NCBI GenBank assembly: GCA_013146195.2
Contig: CM028377.1
Span: 160,406,302 to 160,470,301, forward strand
DNA from: Codonopsis lanceolata
Taxonomy: Eukaryota > Streptophyta > Magnoliopsida > Asterales > Campanulaceae
DNA: 64,000 bases
Direction: 5' to 3'
Numbering within the stretch: the stretch's first letter is position 1; every line of letters starts with the position of its first letter. Below are positions 24,198 to 35,789 of this stretch, piece after piece. The position numbers were made by a program, and so were the translations under genes. The notes below the pieces were generated by a model. That model made no database searches. It was not told the DNA's origin and was given only the letters and a program-made list of their open reading frames with translations.

Positions 24198-24644
24198 CCG
24201 TACGCCTTACCTTACCTGCACATGAAAATTTCAAAATTTCAACCGTCACCTAATCAAATCTCTCCGTCCAACAGTCAGATTTCAAATCAATCACTGACAA
24301 TAAGTACTTTTAAAAAATTAAAAATAATGAAAATTGAATAAAAATTGAGTAAATGGAAGAAAAGGACAAAAAACGCTTTCCTCTGTCAGGAATCCCGTTA
24401 ACCAGAAAAATCTTGGCAGAAATTTTTTCATGAGAATGAACAAAATCAAATTGGTGATACGAAGATCCGTCTATATTTGGTAGTTTCAAAATTCAATTTG
24501 CAAAACAATTTGAGTTTGACGGAGCTTAAATTGTTATTCCAATTATAATTTTGGAATTTAAAATAGCCAAATATAGTATACGTATTAAATTCGAATTGCA
24601 ATAGAGAGTGAAATTGGAGATTAACGAAGAGAAAGCTTACCTAG

Positions 24645-24880
24645 AGTGAAGATCTGAAGACGGACGAGGCAGATCTGGGTTTGAGGAACCTAAAACCTCA
24701 GAAAAACGAGATCTGAGAAAGCGTTCATTCTGAGCCGTCCGATAGAGATCGTGGAAACGATGTGAAGAGTTGAGAGCTGTAGTTATAATCAAGAGTAGAG
24801 AGAGAGAGTGAAAGAGAGAGAGGGGACTCACTGGTGCGTTTGGGTGTGGGTGTTACTGAGAGAGAGAGAGAGAGAGCCAG
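24645..24880 (-). other. Probable non-coding first exon (5' UTR) of the acidic-protein gene
   Basis: On the minus strand a CT-repeat-rich leader (the complement of GA repeats at 24787-24875) ends in CTCTAG|GTAAGC, a good donor. The next acceptor is 'catgtgcag' at about 24215, placing an intron of about 430 bp before the coding ATG at 24197. CT-rich leaders and a first intron before the start codon are common in expressed plant genes. No TATA box is obvious above 24880, and the transcription start is a guess. Confidence 0.55.
24690..24728 (-). promoter_or_regulatory. Upstream ORF in the 5' UTR
   Basis: ATG at 24728-24726 opens a 12-codon ORF (MNAFSDLVFLRF) ending at TAG 24692-24690, before the intron. 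It would precede the main start codon in the spliced mRNA and could reduce translation. Confidence 0.4.
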
Positions 24881-25217
24881 AGGCTGCCCGTAATCTCTTC
24901 ACAGGGGTATGGGCAGTTCGGGCAACGAGTTCGTCATAGGAAATATCTGGGGGCTTGGGCTGGGTCTGTAGCTGCCCGTATGTTGAGTGTTGTTTAATTT
25001 AATTTTTTTTAAATATTTTTTTTAAGTATTGTGTATGATTATTTTGTTAAAAAAATAAAGAAAGAAAAAAAGGAAGAAAAGATCACGAGTATTAACCATG
25101 GTTTAGCCGATAGGGACTTATAGTTACTTAACTTGTTTCTAAAGTTAAAAGTTAAAACAAGACATGTACAACACTGATTGGTCGATTGAAAATCACTCGT
25201 TTTAGAGGCCAAACATA

Positions 25218-25328
25218 TCGAGGTGGTAATTGGGTATTAATGGATAACTTTGGTAAGACTATTATCCATTAGGTCAATGGATAATGGTTTAACCCAAAAT
25301 TATCCATTAACACCCAATTGTTACCCTT
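25218..25328. mobile_element. Short hAT-like foldback MITE
   Basis: Left 'ggtaattgggtattaatgga' and right reverse complement 'gtaacaattgggtgttaatg' pair almost throughout. It resembles the 15672 element in layout. Confidence 0.55.
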
Positions 25329-25403
25329 AAAAATATATATATGCCACGATAAAGAGTCTAGATTTAATAAACTATGTCACAGTAGTTAATATAAGTAACA
25401 CGG

Positions 25404-25503
25404 GCCCCTAAGGGGGTGGTCTAATGGTATTACATATGGGGCTTCACAAAGTGTGAAGTCTCAGATACGATCCCTTCTCATGTCCCTTTAGGAGAAAAAA
25501 TGT
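25404..25503 (+). mobile_element. tRNA-derived SINE, 100 bp, with 15-bp target duplication
   Basis: ATATAAGTAACACGG flanks the element at 25389-25403 and 25504-25518. The body starts GCCCCTAAGGGGGTGGTCTA. It has a box-A-like TGGTCTAATGGT and a box-B-like GATACGATCCC about 45 bp apart, the internal RNA polymerase III promoter layout of tRNA genes, and an A-rich tail (GAGAAAAAATGT). The tRNA fold itself is not preserved, so this is a SINE rather than a tRNA gene. Confidence 0.8.
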
Positions 25504-25839
25504 ATATAAGTAACACGGTAACCATAATTTTTCAATGCTAGTTGATAGAAATGATAAAAGAGACCCATCAACCATTACTATCACAATTCTATTTATATCC
25601 ATCTAAGATACACATCGCCTCCACATCACCACCGAAAGCCAATATCACCCTTCATTATCCACCGTCTTTACCGAAGTATGAGATGTGGCCTCTATGGCCG
25701 GTACAGAAAAACGAATTGATTGAATTATTAATATTGGTAAAATGTGTGGTTTTTCTTTAATTCCATCAAGTATGTGGTCATAATTAAAGTATGTTGAAAA
25801 AATAAGGGTAAAGTGGAAAAAATATTTTCCTAAGAGGAA

Positions 25840-25917
25840 AAGTTTTGAAAGATGACAATTATTTAAGAACAGGCGAAAAATGAAATGTAGACAATAATTT
25901 GAAAACGGAGGGAGTAT
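25840..25917. mobile_element. Stowaway-like MITE terminal remnant
   Basis: 'gacaattatttaagaaca' and 'ttgaaaacggagggagta' match the right-hand side of the 22305-22487 copy. Confidence 0.4.
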
Positions 25918-25919
25918 AT

Positions 25920-27018
25920 TATAATTTTTTAAAGGGGAAATTGTTGGTCGATCTCATTATTAAATTTTCCAACCTGTTTAGTACTCAATTTTTTATGTTA
26001 ATTACGCAAGGACCCTTTGGCTAAATTCTTCCTAACATGCCATCGACTCTCAACACCCACGTCCTCAAAGCACCTGGATACATCTTCACCCAGCACTTCA
26101 CTCCCAATACGTAATTGCAAATCACAACTATGAAGGATACTGTGGGAAATATGATTTATATGAACAATTTCAAATTTGATTTCATAATTATATTTGATCA
26201 TATGGTTAATATCTGAGTTTTGGATTGAAATTTTTTCAGAAGCTTTTGAGAGCTTATGGAATTTTCGGACTACATTGTTGCTGGCAATGGATAAGTCGAG
26301 AGGATTGAACCCATAGCTATTCAATGGCGCTTCCGTTGATATTAGTTGGAAGGATCTCGAAAAAGGCTATTTGTATTGACGACAAGGACAATAGTCTCGT
26401 CCCACAACCTCATGACAAATACATCTATGAAAATAGTGGTTCAACAACCTCAAAGCGAAAGTTTGTTTGGTGGAGGGAGATAGAGGTTCGGAAATAGGAA
26501 GTGGTGTCGGGAGCATCAATCTAAAGCTAGAGGAGTCGGCGCCGGACCAGACGGAACAGATACACCAGGTCCCATGTTGCATCAAGCACGACAAACCTCC
26601 CCTAATTCTCAATACTTTAAACCCTTGTTGCAAAAGCATTGCATCAATCAGTGTCTACAGAAGATTTGGAAGCTATACCTCACTTTGGCAATTATGACTC
26701 ATTTACATGTTTGTACATCATGTTGTTGGTTGAATGAGTACTAAATTTGGCAGTAGAGCCAAAAGTTGACTCTCTGGTGAGCAAATTGAAGCTGCATAGA
26801 TTGCTTGGGTACAAGATGGGTGAAAACGGATGCATCAATTTAGAATTACAATGCATAAATTAGATGCATAGTTATTCAAAAGTAAATCCCGATGCACATT
26901 TTTTTATTTTTCGATGCACAAACAGGAGTACCAATGAAGAATATTCCAATGCAAAATTATGGATTTGCGATGAAAAATTTGGAATTAGTAAATCGTGATA
27001 CATAATTTTGATTTCTGA
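25920..27018. other. Unassigned; possible gene relics
   Basis: A minus frame at 25998-26324 (108 codons, starting MNSYGFNPLDLSIASNN) and a plus frame from about 26322 (MALPLILVGRISKKAICIDD) overlap head to head and look more protein-like than chance, yet neither is recognised and both stop early. Frames at 26367-26697 overlap on both strands. No splice structure was found. Confidence 0.3.
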
Positions 27019-28330
27019 TGTGATGACCCGACTCATACCCCAACGCGTAATCCCAAGGCCGTGCTACCAAAAGGGACTAAACAACGGATGAATACCTGCT
27101 AATCACAATGACACAAACGAGCCAAACAAGATCTAACAAGAAAGTAAAGTCATAACGACGATACATAACAACGAAATCCAAAACTGTGGAAGCAATAATA
27201 TAGTGCCCCCAAGCTATATTAAACTCCAAGCTAAAACACAACCAAAGAGATAGTAAATCTCTCGGTCTAAAAATTCGAACTACGTGATGCAACATTGTGC
27301 ACGTACAAAAAAACCACCTATTAATAAAACATGAACATAAATAACCAAGTCATCAGCGACGTAACAGCCGGAACCCAACACTACTAAGAGTCTAGAACTA
27401 TACATAACAACACACCAACAGCTAAAACTTGTCGGACAAAACAACAACGAAATACTGAATGCCCCGAGGCTATTGCGTCCCCGAGAGACAACTAAATAAA
27501 TACCAAAGTAATCTACAACGGCTCGACACAACATGTCGGCCCTAGAAAATAATAGAACCAACACAAATACCCAATAACTCTACCTGACCATAAAGTCTAC
27601 ATAACTTTACATACCATCGTCCTCACAAGAATAATAATGATACATAACAAAATAATGTTATGATAATCAAATGGGACTCCGTGAGATACAACTCGGAAGA
27701 GTCGGCTGCTACTAACGTGCACTACTACAGTCGTGATATACTCGGCCTCTATGCAGGCTATCGAACAATTGCCCACTAAAAACAAATGTACGGAGTGAGT
27801 CATAATGACCAGTGCGTTACTACAAAAAAAGATATAACATGATAATATGCTTAGTTATAAATAATTATGACATCATGTTAGTACAATAAAAATCTGTGAA
27901 CATGTACCGCATAATATTAGGTACTTCACAAAATAACATTATCCTTTTTACCAAACCTTCCATGTAGCACAATCATAAATCATATAAGTGCACATAAACA
28001 ACCATATGAACCAGAGGGTGTACTCATCTGATCCGCTTCTGTCGTGTTGCTCTTGCAATACACGTGTAAAACCAAACTTGTCCTCTCATTGATACCTTTT
28101 CCCTGGCATCGACGTCCCCGAGATATCTCTGCTCAAGTTCAGATAGCTTCCAAGGTCATGCTTATTGCTACAACAATGGAAAGCTACATCCCCCACTGAG
28201 GCCAACAGTGGAGGGGTGTGTGCAAATCCCGGTATGACAATCCATAGCGATCACGAACTTTAACATTCGTGAATGTGATGCATCGTCCCACCAATATCAA
28301 CATCAAAAACCAAGTAAGCCAGATGGACTT
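27019..28330 (-). mobile_element. Long Gypsy-type LTR, reverse orientation, copy B, truncated
   Basis: Begins TGTGATGACCCGACTC, homologous to copies A and C, and continues collinearly (CTACATCCCCCACTGAGG, GGAGGGGTGTGTGC, then the stem-loop at 28252-28271 and GATGCATCGTCCC). Similarity to copy A stops at about 28330 ('gccagatggactt'), where a Copia-type LTR starts, so the rest was probably displaced by that insertion or lost. Confidence 0.7.
28252..28271. other. Conserved LTR stem-loop, copy B
   Basis: CACGAAC, loop TTTAAC, ATTCGTG: the same position and size as the other copies, with one broken pair (C opposite A) next to the loop. Confidence 0.6.
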
Positions 28331-29603
28331 TGAAAGAATTATTGTAGCTAGAATTATATAGATTATCTAATAAACTGTAAACACAAACAGAAACACAAAA
28401 CAATAAAAACTGAACAAAAAGTTTAATAAAAACGTTTGAAAGAAAGCTGTCAATGAACTGCTCGATGAAGAGTTCATTGGAGTTTGAAAGTAGCGGAACA
28501 AAATAAAATAAAAACAGTAAGAAAGAAGTAAAGAGAAACTTTGAACACGAGAGATATACTTTTAATCAAATAATCACCTTATTTGATCGAGCCTCATGGC
28601 TAAAAATATTCCACTAGTAAAATCAGTTTAAGCACATTACATTCGAAAGACTAACAAAGTGGAATTTATGTAAAAACTCTATGTAAAGTAGATATGGATC
28701 TGAATAATATAAACACCTCTGACTACTTAGACTGATACACACTCAAAAGCTTTTAATAAAGTGGTAGGATGTATTAACATAAAACTGTGTTGGTAACAAG
28801 ATGAATGAAGGCTCTGATGTATCTTCATTCAACAGTTCATTCAGAATGCAGCAGCAGTTTCAAAATTTCTTTCTTTTCTCTCTATTGTGTTCTCTCTTTG
28901 GGATTTGTACTTCTGTAATCTTCAATGGTGAATATCCTCTTGTATTTATAAGAACCAAGAGTAACTAGAAACCTTGCACAACAAGAAAACAAACTTATCA
29001 TAAACAATTAGTAGGTTTGTGTATTAAATAAGGAATTTAAATCTAAGTAATATTGACTTACCATATTTACATGAATTTTATACCATTAATGAATAGGTCA
29101 GCCGTGTTTTAAGGAGTACAAGCAACACGACACAAACCCTAGAAACATAACACTATATACAAACCCTAAACCAAAATATAATCAAAGTCTTCAAAATAAC
29201 CTTTCTATAAAATGTGTCAATAATTATTAATTAATCAAATTAAATACTAAGAAAGATAAAACAATTAAATAATATATTCTAACTATATAAACAATTAAAA
29301 CAAAGTAAATTTATAAAACTCTAACAATATAAATATATACTTAATAATTATAAACCATAAAGATAAATAAACTCTGATAAATAATTTCTTCCAAATATAA
29401 CATTTCTCTAACATGTTTAATTGATAATCATTAATTAGTAAAAACCAAGAAATATAAAACTAATAATAGATTATTTTAAACAACATAAATAATTAAACAA
29501 TGCCAATAAATTAATCTCGAACCATATCCTCTTTTTGCCTTTCTAGACAAAAACAAACCAATAAAAAATATATGAATATTTTAAGCATAGTTTCGATAAA
29601 ACA
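28331..29603 (-). mobile_element. Copia-type LTR (SIRE-like), reverse orientation
   Basis: Bounded by TGAAAGAATTATTG (28331) and GATAAAACA (29603), hence TG..CA on either strand. Immediately outside on the minus-strand upstream side is AATTTTGGGGGAGTTATTA, a good polypurine tract, so this reads as the 3' LTR of a minus-strand element. A TATA-like TTATAAATAC lies on the minus strand at about 28944-28957, with a CT/GA-rich leader after it. Similar GGGGGAG tracts at 29713 and 35835 and coding relics to 37330 suggest the remainder of the same element. Confidence 0.55.
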
Positions 29604-29912
29604 TAATAACTCCCCCAAAATTTAAAAACTAATAAAGATTTAGATTTTAAGTTTAAGTTTTGAAAGTTAGAAAAACAGAATCATCTATCTTTTATAAAAA
29701 TAAAATCAACTCCCCCATAGTTAAAAATTAGATACGAAAACATTTTGATATAACACAAACCCTCCCTTAATTTAAAATCAAGTAATAAACATTATCAAAA
29801 TATTTTAAAACCATTAATTTTTTTTGTAATTTTTGTAAACATTACTACACCCCATAAGTTTAAAATCAGATGTAAAACCTAATTAAAACAAAGTCTCTAG
29901 AAATAAGCATAT
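29604..29912 (-). repeat. Repeated polypurine-tract-like motifs
   Basis: On the plus strand 'actcccccaaaatttaaaaa', 'actcccccatagttaaaaat', 'accctcccttaatttaaaat' and 'accccataagtttaaaatca' recur about every 50-100 bp. They look like an array derived from the sequence beside the Copia LTR. Confidence 0.5.
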
Positions 29913-31162
29913 TGACGGGTGTCAAACCGTCAAAAATAATTTCCTATTTCCCGATAATGAGTATAGGGTAGTAGAGATCGTATCCGCATGGAACGTCAAA
30001 TTCACTTCTTTCAAGAATTTTAACAAATCAATTAAAATAATAATTGAGGTTTTTAAGCTAAACTAATTGTCAACAAAGAGTTAATTAAAAGATGAAATTA
30101 AATGACTAAATGTTAACAAAACAAAAAATGATGTCTGATTCTAATAATGAAAAAGTCTTAGTTAATGAACTAAATGTAATCACATATGTTTATTACTGAT
30201 CATAGATGCAAAGATGACTCAATTGTCTACAAATAAACCGGTTATAGTTGTCGACAACCGCCATACACCCAATCTCTCCTTACTGTCTCGATAGTCAAGA
30301 GAAGCTCGTTAACTATTTCCCTAATCAAAAGACAACCCTTGAGACGCTCGTAGGATTTAATGTTTTGAAAGCATTAAGAGTGAGAGACCCGATTCTAAAC
30401 AATGCATATTGAAGCAATATCATTTAATTTAGATTGCTCATTCTCGCAACATGGACCGGATATGCTTGTGATGCCTAAACGGTGCGTTACTTGCTGCTTT
30501 GTTAGAACCCGATGACAATTACGGATCAACGATACTAACTAGCTATGAACTATTAGGTTAATTAAGGTTTTGGCCACAAACATTAACGAAGCATAATAAT
30601 CTTAAGTCACAATTCCTTTTGCAACAAACAAATAGAGAATGAATAAATACTTAAACCCAATTGAGAATTAAAACACTTAGATCTCACAGTAGAAACTTGT
30701 AAAGAATTACTTGTTCATTAACTGAAAGAAATAAAACTATCCATTAAACATAATTAAAGATTACTTACAAAATGAATTCAAAACGAAAATAAACCCATAA
30801 GTGTGATGGAAGAAATGAGTAAGCTGCTACCAAAATCTTCGAGTGTATATGTGTGTGTATGATTATGTGTATCAGCCGTGTTGTCTTTGATTGGATGCCA
30901 ACTTCTAAAACTGATTTCTCCTTATATAGCTGAGCCCTCCTTGCTTTCCAAGTCTTTCCTCTTTTATAGAGGCCATGATCTCCACTCCTAACCCCCACTC
31001 CTAGGTAGTTGTTGACAAATAGGCCCGATTTTGAGCAAGTTCAAGGTGCCCGATGGAACAGGGCCTCAAATTGAAGAGGGCCTAATTATTTTTAAGTTAC
31101 CTTGTATATTGTACATAGCCCAAATTTCCAAACATCAAGCCTAGTGCCCAGAGACAGCTCCA

Positions 31163-31420
31163 ATGCAGAAAATTGAATTAGCCTCACCGTTCACATCACA
31201 CAAATTAGCGAATTTGTTCCGTCAATCACTCCCGCTCTCTCGTTTCTCTCGATCTACCAATCGAAATCACCGCCGCGTCTCGCCAACTTCCCTCCATAAT
31301 GGTAAATCAATATCGGCTAGATTCCCTAGAATACTTCCACGCTTCCGCTCGCTTACAACAACCAATTTTTATTCAAATCTTCTTCTTTCTGAGCTCAACG
31401 ATTCTCAATTTTTTTCTTGA
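31163..31420 (+). other. Leader ORF of the hAT element, transit-peptide-like composition
   Basis: An 85-codon frame starting MQKIELASPFTSHKLANLFR, rich in Ser, Arg and Leu and poor in acidic residues, ending at 31420. The composition resembles an organelle-targeting presequence, which may mean a captured first exon, or it may simply be UTR. The downstream text to 31607 is GC-richer than the surroundings. Confidence 0.3.
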
Positions 31421-32196
31421 CAAGAGTTGAAGAGTGAAGAGCACAATATTAGATCAGTGTTGGGGGTCGTTTGGCTCCTAATCCGGCGTCGGCGATTTGA
31501 TTGGGGCTTCGCCTTGGGGGCTATTATAGATCGAGCATTCGTCGAGCTACTTTGTTTAAAGGTTCGAAGTTCAATTGTTCGCTTTTGACTTTTGTGGTGT
31601 AATCAGGTAAGTGTTCACTTCGATTTCTTCATTTAATTTCATAATTTTCCTTTGTTTGGGTTTGTAAATTACGAAATTGTAATCTCAATCTTAGACTCTT
31701 AGTTCAATAATTTAGTACTGTTTGAGTGTTTTTCTGTTCAATGTTCATATCATAGAAAATTAGAAATTAGAAAATTAGAAATTCAATTGATTATTCAGTT
31801 AACAGTTAACACATACTATGAAAGACATTCATGTACCTATAGGCAGCAACATTGGGCCCCTGTATAAAAACCCAACTTAATTCCCTTTCAAAATTTTGTT
31901 CAACTAAAGTGAGCAACAATAATTAAGAACTTCTAATTCATTGTTTCAGATTTTGATTACTCAACTATGATTTATAATTCATTGTTTCAGATTTTGTAAT
32001 TTCATTATTTCAGTGACGGTGGAAATTTTTTCGCTAGTTTTTAATTGTGATTTGGGAGGAATTCGGAACTCGATACTCAATAGAGTTGATAAATCAGGTT
32101 CTTTCGCTCCTTTCATAGTTACTTTTAATACGATTTTGTCTTGTTATTACTAGTATTTTATTGTTGTGATTTGTTGTTAGTCCATTTTTTTCAATT

Positions 32197-34713
32197 ATGC
32201 CTTTGAAAAGGAAATTCGAATCTGGACATGAAAAACATAAAAAGAAAAAAAGAATTGAACAATTAAAACAGTCTCAAAGAGGAGCTCTTGAAAAGTTTAT
32301 TATAATAGAATCACAAGTATCTTCTGAAAATGAAAATCGTGCTAATGTTGATGGTGGTATTGATGTTAATGCTAATGATGCTAACGTCATCACTTCACCT
32401 AATTTTCAAAATAATGATGTTGAGAATTTGGAAAATTTGGATGTTAACTATGATGATGGTGTTAATGTCACTGTTGATGATGCTAATATTGATACTAATG
32501 ATGTTGAGAATTTTGATAATTTGGATGCAAATGTTGATGATGCTTTTCATATGCTTGATATATTTGATCCAAGAAATTGGGATGCTCTCGAATCTAATAT
32601 GATTGATATTTTAGTGGCAAAGGGTCTTAAAAGAGATTTGTCTATTCGAAAAGGGCCCAAAGATAAACTTTCTAGACGATTTTCTTCAATATCTTATACT
32701 AGAGTTTTGTCAAATGGAGAAAAGTTTGATAGAGATTGGCTAGTGTATTCGAAAGAGCTTGATAAAATATTCTGTTTTTGTTGTAAAATATTTAAAAAAG
32801 GGTGTGGAAGCGGTCAATTAGCAAATGAGGGTTTCGGAGATTGGTCACATCTAAGTATTAGACTTAAAGAACATGAAACTAGTGCAGAACATGTTAAGAA
32901 TATGACTAGTTGGTATGAATTGCGTTTGAGACACCAAAATAATGAAACCATTGATAAAGTGGCTAAAAAACAACTTGAGATAGAAAAAGATCACTGGAAA
33001 AAAGTCTTGTTTAGAATTATTTCGACTGTAAAATTCCTTGCAAAACATAATCTAGCATTTCGTGACACTAATGAGATAATTTATCAAAGTAGCAACGGTA
33101 ATTTCTTAGGTTTGGTTGAAATGTTGGCCGAGTTTGACCCTGTTGTTCAAGAGCATGTTCAACGTATTACAAATGATAAAATTCATTATAACTATCTTGG
33201 TCATAAAATCCAAAATGAGTTAATACTATTGCTTGCTTCTTCTATTAAATCTGAAATCATTAAGAAAATAAAACAAGCAAAGTATTTCTCAGTCATACTT
33301 GATTGTACTCCTGATATAAGCCACCAAGAACAAATGACTTTTATAATAAGATATTTGGATGTGTCTTCAAATTCTATTAGCATTGAAGAATCCTTTTTAG
33401 GATTTTTGGATGTGAATGATACAACTAGCCAAGGGCTTTTTGATGTTTTACAAAATGAATTAACGTTTCTTGATCTTGATATAGATAATGTGCGTGGGCA
33501 AGGCAATGATAATAGGTCAAATATGAAAGGAAAACATCAAGGAGTGCAAAAAAACTTTTAGATATAAATCCAAGAGCATTTTATACTCCTTGTGGTTGTC
33601 ATAGTCTCAATTTGATATTATGTGACATGACTAACACTAGTGGTAAAGCTTGAGATTTTTTTGGACTCATACAACGTATTTACACAATATTTGCAAATTC
33701 TTCCAAAAGATGGCAGATTTTGAAAGATAATGTAAAAGGTTTGACACTTAAATCATTATCATCCACCCGTTGGGAGAGTCACGTTGATAGTATTAAAGTC
33801 ATAAGATTTCAAGTTTTGGATATACAAGAAGCTTTACTTCAAGTAGCAGAAAGTGATAATGATTCAAAAATTAGAAGTGAAGCTAAATCCTTAGCAAAAA
33901 ATGAGCTTGGTGATTTTGAGTTTTTACTTGCAATAGTCATTTGATATGAAATATTATATGTCGTTAATTTGGTTAGCAAACATTTACAATCAAGGGATGT
34001 GCTTATTGATGTTGCCATTGAAGAAGTAAAAGGGTTGATAACATTTTTTGAGGAATACAGAGAGACTGGATTTTTAAATGCGTTGAAAACTACGAAGGAA
34101 CTTGCAATTGAAATAAATGTTGATCCCGTGTTCCCCAAAAAGTGTCCAATTCGAAGAATTTTTTTTTTATGAAACTCCAATTCATGCATCGTCTAATGAT
34201 TCACAATCTAAAGAGGAGTCATTTAGGGTTATTTATTTTTTATACATTGTTGATCAAGCGATTGCTTTACTAACTAGGAGATTTGAACAATATCAAGAAT
34301 ATGAAAATATTTTTGGTTTCTTATTTACTTCCGATAAGTTGCATTCATTGGATGATATGAGTTTAAAGTCTTGTTGTAGTCGATTTGAAGGTGCACTTAA
34401 GAAAGATGAACAATCTGACATTGATGCGAATGAATTATATATGGAATTAAAGTTACTCCAAGAATTCTTACCTAAGGAAAAGATGAGACCTATTGATATT
34501 GTAAATTTTTTGAAACGTGTGGATTGTTTTCCTAATACAATTATTGCATATAGAATTTTGTTGACTTTTCCAGTAACTGTTGCATCTGCAGAAAGAAGCT
34601 TTTCAAAATTGAAGTCATTAAAGTCCTACTTGCGTTCTACAATGACACAAGAAAGACTTAATGGATTGGTGCTCATATCGATTGAGGATGATTTTCTGGT
34701 TATGAAGATTTGA
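32197..34713 (+). pseudogene. hAT transposase, TTF-type zinc finger/DUF4371/dimerisation (ZMYM1-like)
   Basis: ATG 32197 (MPLKRKFESGHEKHKKKKRI) opens a 454-codon frame. It has a basic N-terminus, an Asn/Asp-rich spacer, a TTF-type zinc-finger region (about residues 145-240: FDRDWLVYSKELDKIFCFCC, then WSHLSIRLKEHETSAEH) and a DUF4371-like catalytic part with KYFSVILDCTPDISHQEQMT. Four lesions follow: a frameshift near 33550 (poly-A run), TGA at about 33651 and TGA at about 33942 (both probably former Trp), and a frameshift at the poly-T run near 34165. The last frame (34117-34713) holds the hAT dimerisation domain, LLTFPVTVASAERSFSKLKS. The enzyme would cut and paste hAT DNA; this copy cannot make an intact protein. 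Confidence 0.88.
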
Positions 34714-34954
34714 TTGAAGATTTTACATCAAGAAATGTTAGAAGGATGATACTTTTCAAATAAAAAGTTTGATAGTAATTTAGAAATTTAGTTATTTTTG
34801 TACTTCGTTCGTAAGGAAAAAAGTTTGAATCTTATAATATTATCAAATATATAATTTATTTTTAATTTTTAGTAATTATCTTTTGTCAATTTTGGGCCTA
34901 TTATTAAATTAAAGACAGGGACTTCAAAATGTCAGGACCGGCCCTGTTGACAAA

Positions 34955-35386
34955 GTCCACAACATTTAATCTATCTCCTATCCTATCTGTTCATTAATTA
35001 CAAAAGAGAAAGAAAAGAAATAACAATAATTTAGAGAAAAATAATAATTCCCTAATTACTAAAATGGCTAATGTCTGAAATTCCCTTTAAAAACGTGACA
35101 TTGTTTCCAACTTCAGCTCCAGCTCCCCTCAGATATATAGAGAATACCCATTCGGTTCCATGATATCCGAATTTCTTCTTTGAACTTGGTATTCTTTTCA
35201 CTTTTTCACCATCAATCTCTCATAGACCTGTAATCGCCAAACATACAAAATACCCATAAAAAGTGCAATATTTACAACAAGTTAAGTCACAAAAATGATA
35301 TTAAATATCACACTTATTTGAGTTCGTCACATATGCATAAGTCAAATTCAAAACATATCAAATCCAACATACATATCAAACACTTA
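34955..35386. other. Distal part of the solo LTR and flank, non-coding
   Basis: Continuation of the 29913 LTR beyond the hAT, with 'aaaatacccataaaaagtgc' near its end. No gene. Confidence 0.6.
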
Positions 35387-35686
35387 GGTGCCGTTTGGTA
35401 GCCAGGATTAAGGCCATATAGGATTAATAAGCCGAGTTGCCTGATGTTTGGTACGCAATAGGTGGTTGGGACTAATAGCATGAGTTATCCGGATAAAGTC
35501 ATTATCCCCACACTATTAATACCAAGGGGGAGGGTTGTATTATTAGCGCCCTTACTAAAAAAATTGAGATTAACATTTGTAATCTCAAAACTACCTCCGA
35601 TATATAAGTGAGGATTAATAGCGAGGGCACTAATAGTGCTAGGATTAATAATACTGTTTATCCTTGTCTAATTACCAAACAAGCCC
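35387..35686. mobile_element. Tourist/Harbinger-like MITE, 300 bp
   Basis: The left end GGTGCCGTTTGGTA and right end reverse complement GGGCTTGTTTGGTA are inverted repeats. TTA flanks both sides (35384-35386 and 35687-35689). The interior repeats 'aggattaata'. Confidence 0.8.
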
Positions 35687-35736
35687 TTAAGGTTCAAACA
35701 ATCATAGCAGGTGTTTATAACTATCCATCATCAACA

Positions 35737-35784
35737 AACAAGCAACAAGCAACAAGCAACAAGCAACAAGCAACAAACAACAAG
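35737..35784. repeat. 7-bp minisatellite (ACAAGCA)n
   Basis: About seven tandem units with one or two variants. Confidence 0.85.
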
Positions 35785-35789
35785 CAAAA

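Larger units (their letters stand above)
31020..34946 (+). mobile_element. hAT transposon, 3.93 kb, decayed
   Basis: TTGACAAA occurs at 31012-31019 and 34947-34954, an exact 8-bp target duplication. The ends are TAGGCCCGATTTTGAG and, in reverse complement at the right, CAGGGCCGGTCCTGAC, a short imperfect inverted repeat typical of this hAT group. The element carries a 5' leader with probable introns (donor 'atcag|gtaagt' near 31608, acceptor 'aaatcag' near 32098) and a broken transposase. Confidence 0.85.
29913..35329. mobile_element. Solo LTR-like element split by a hAT insertion
   Basis: Starts TGACGGGTGTCAAACCGTC at 29913 and ends ATTTGAGTTCGTCA at 35329, flanked by CATAT at 29908-29912 and 35330-35334 (5-bp target duplication, TG..CA ends). 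Without the 3927-bp hAT and its duplicate it is about 1.48 kb. No primer-binding site, coding sequence or second LTR is present, so a solo LTR is the simplest reading. It lies within Copia-like sequence, giving an order of Copia, then LTR element, then hAT. Confidence 0.75.

Noticed and set aside
25404..25503. tRNA gene
   Set aside because: A and B boxes exist, but there is no cloverleaf or acceptor stem, and flanking target duplications identify a SINE.
32330..32602. Met/Leu-rich ORF overlapping the hAT transposase
   Set aside because: Out-of-frame shadow of the Asn/Asp-rich transposase segment.
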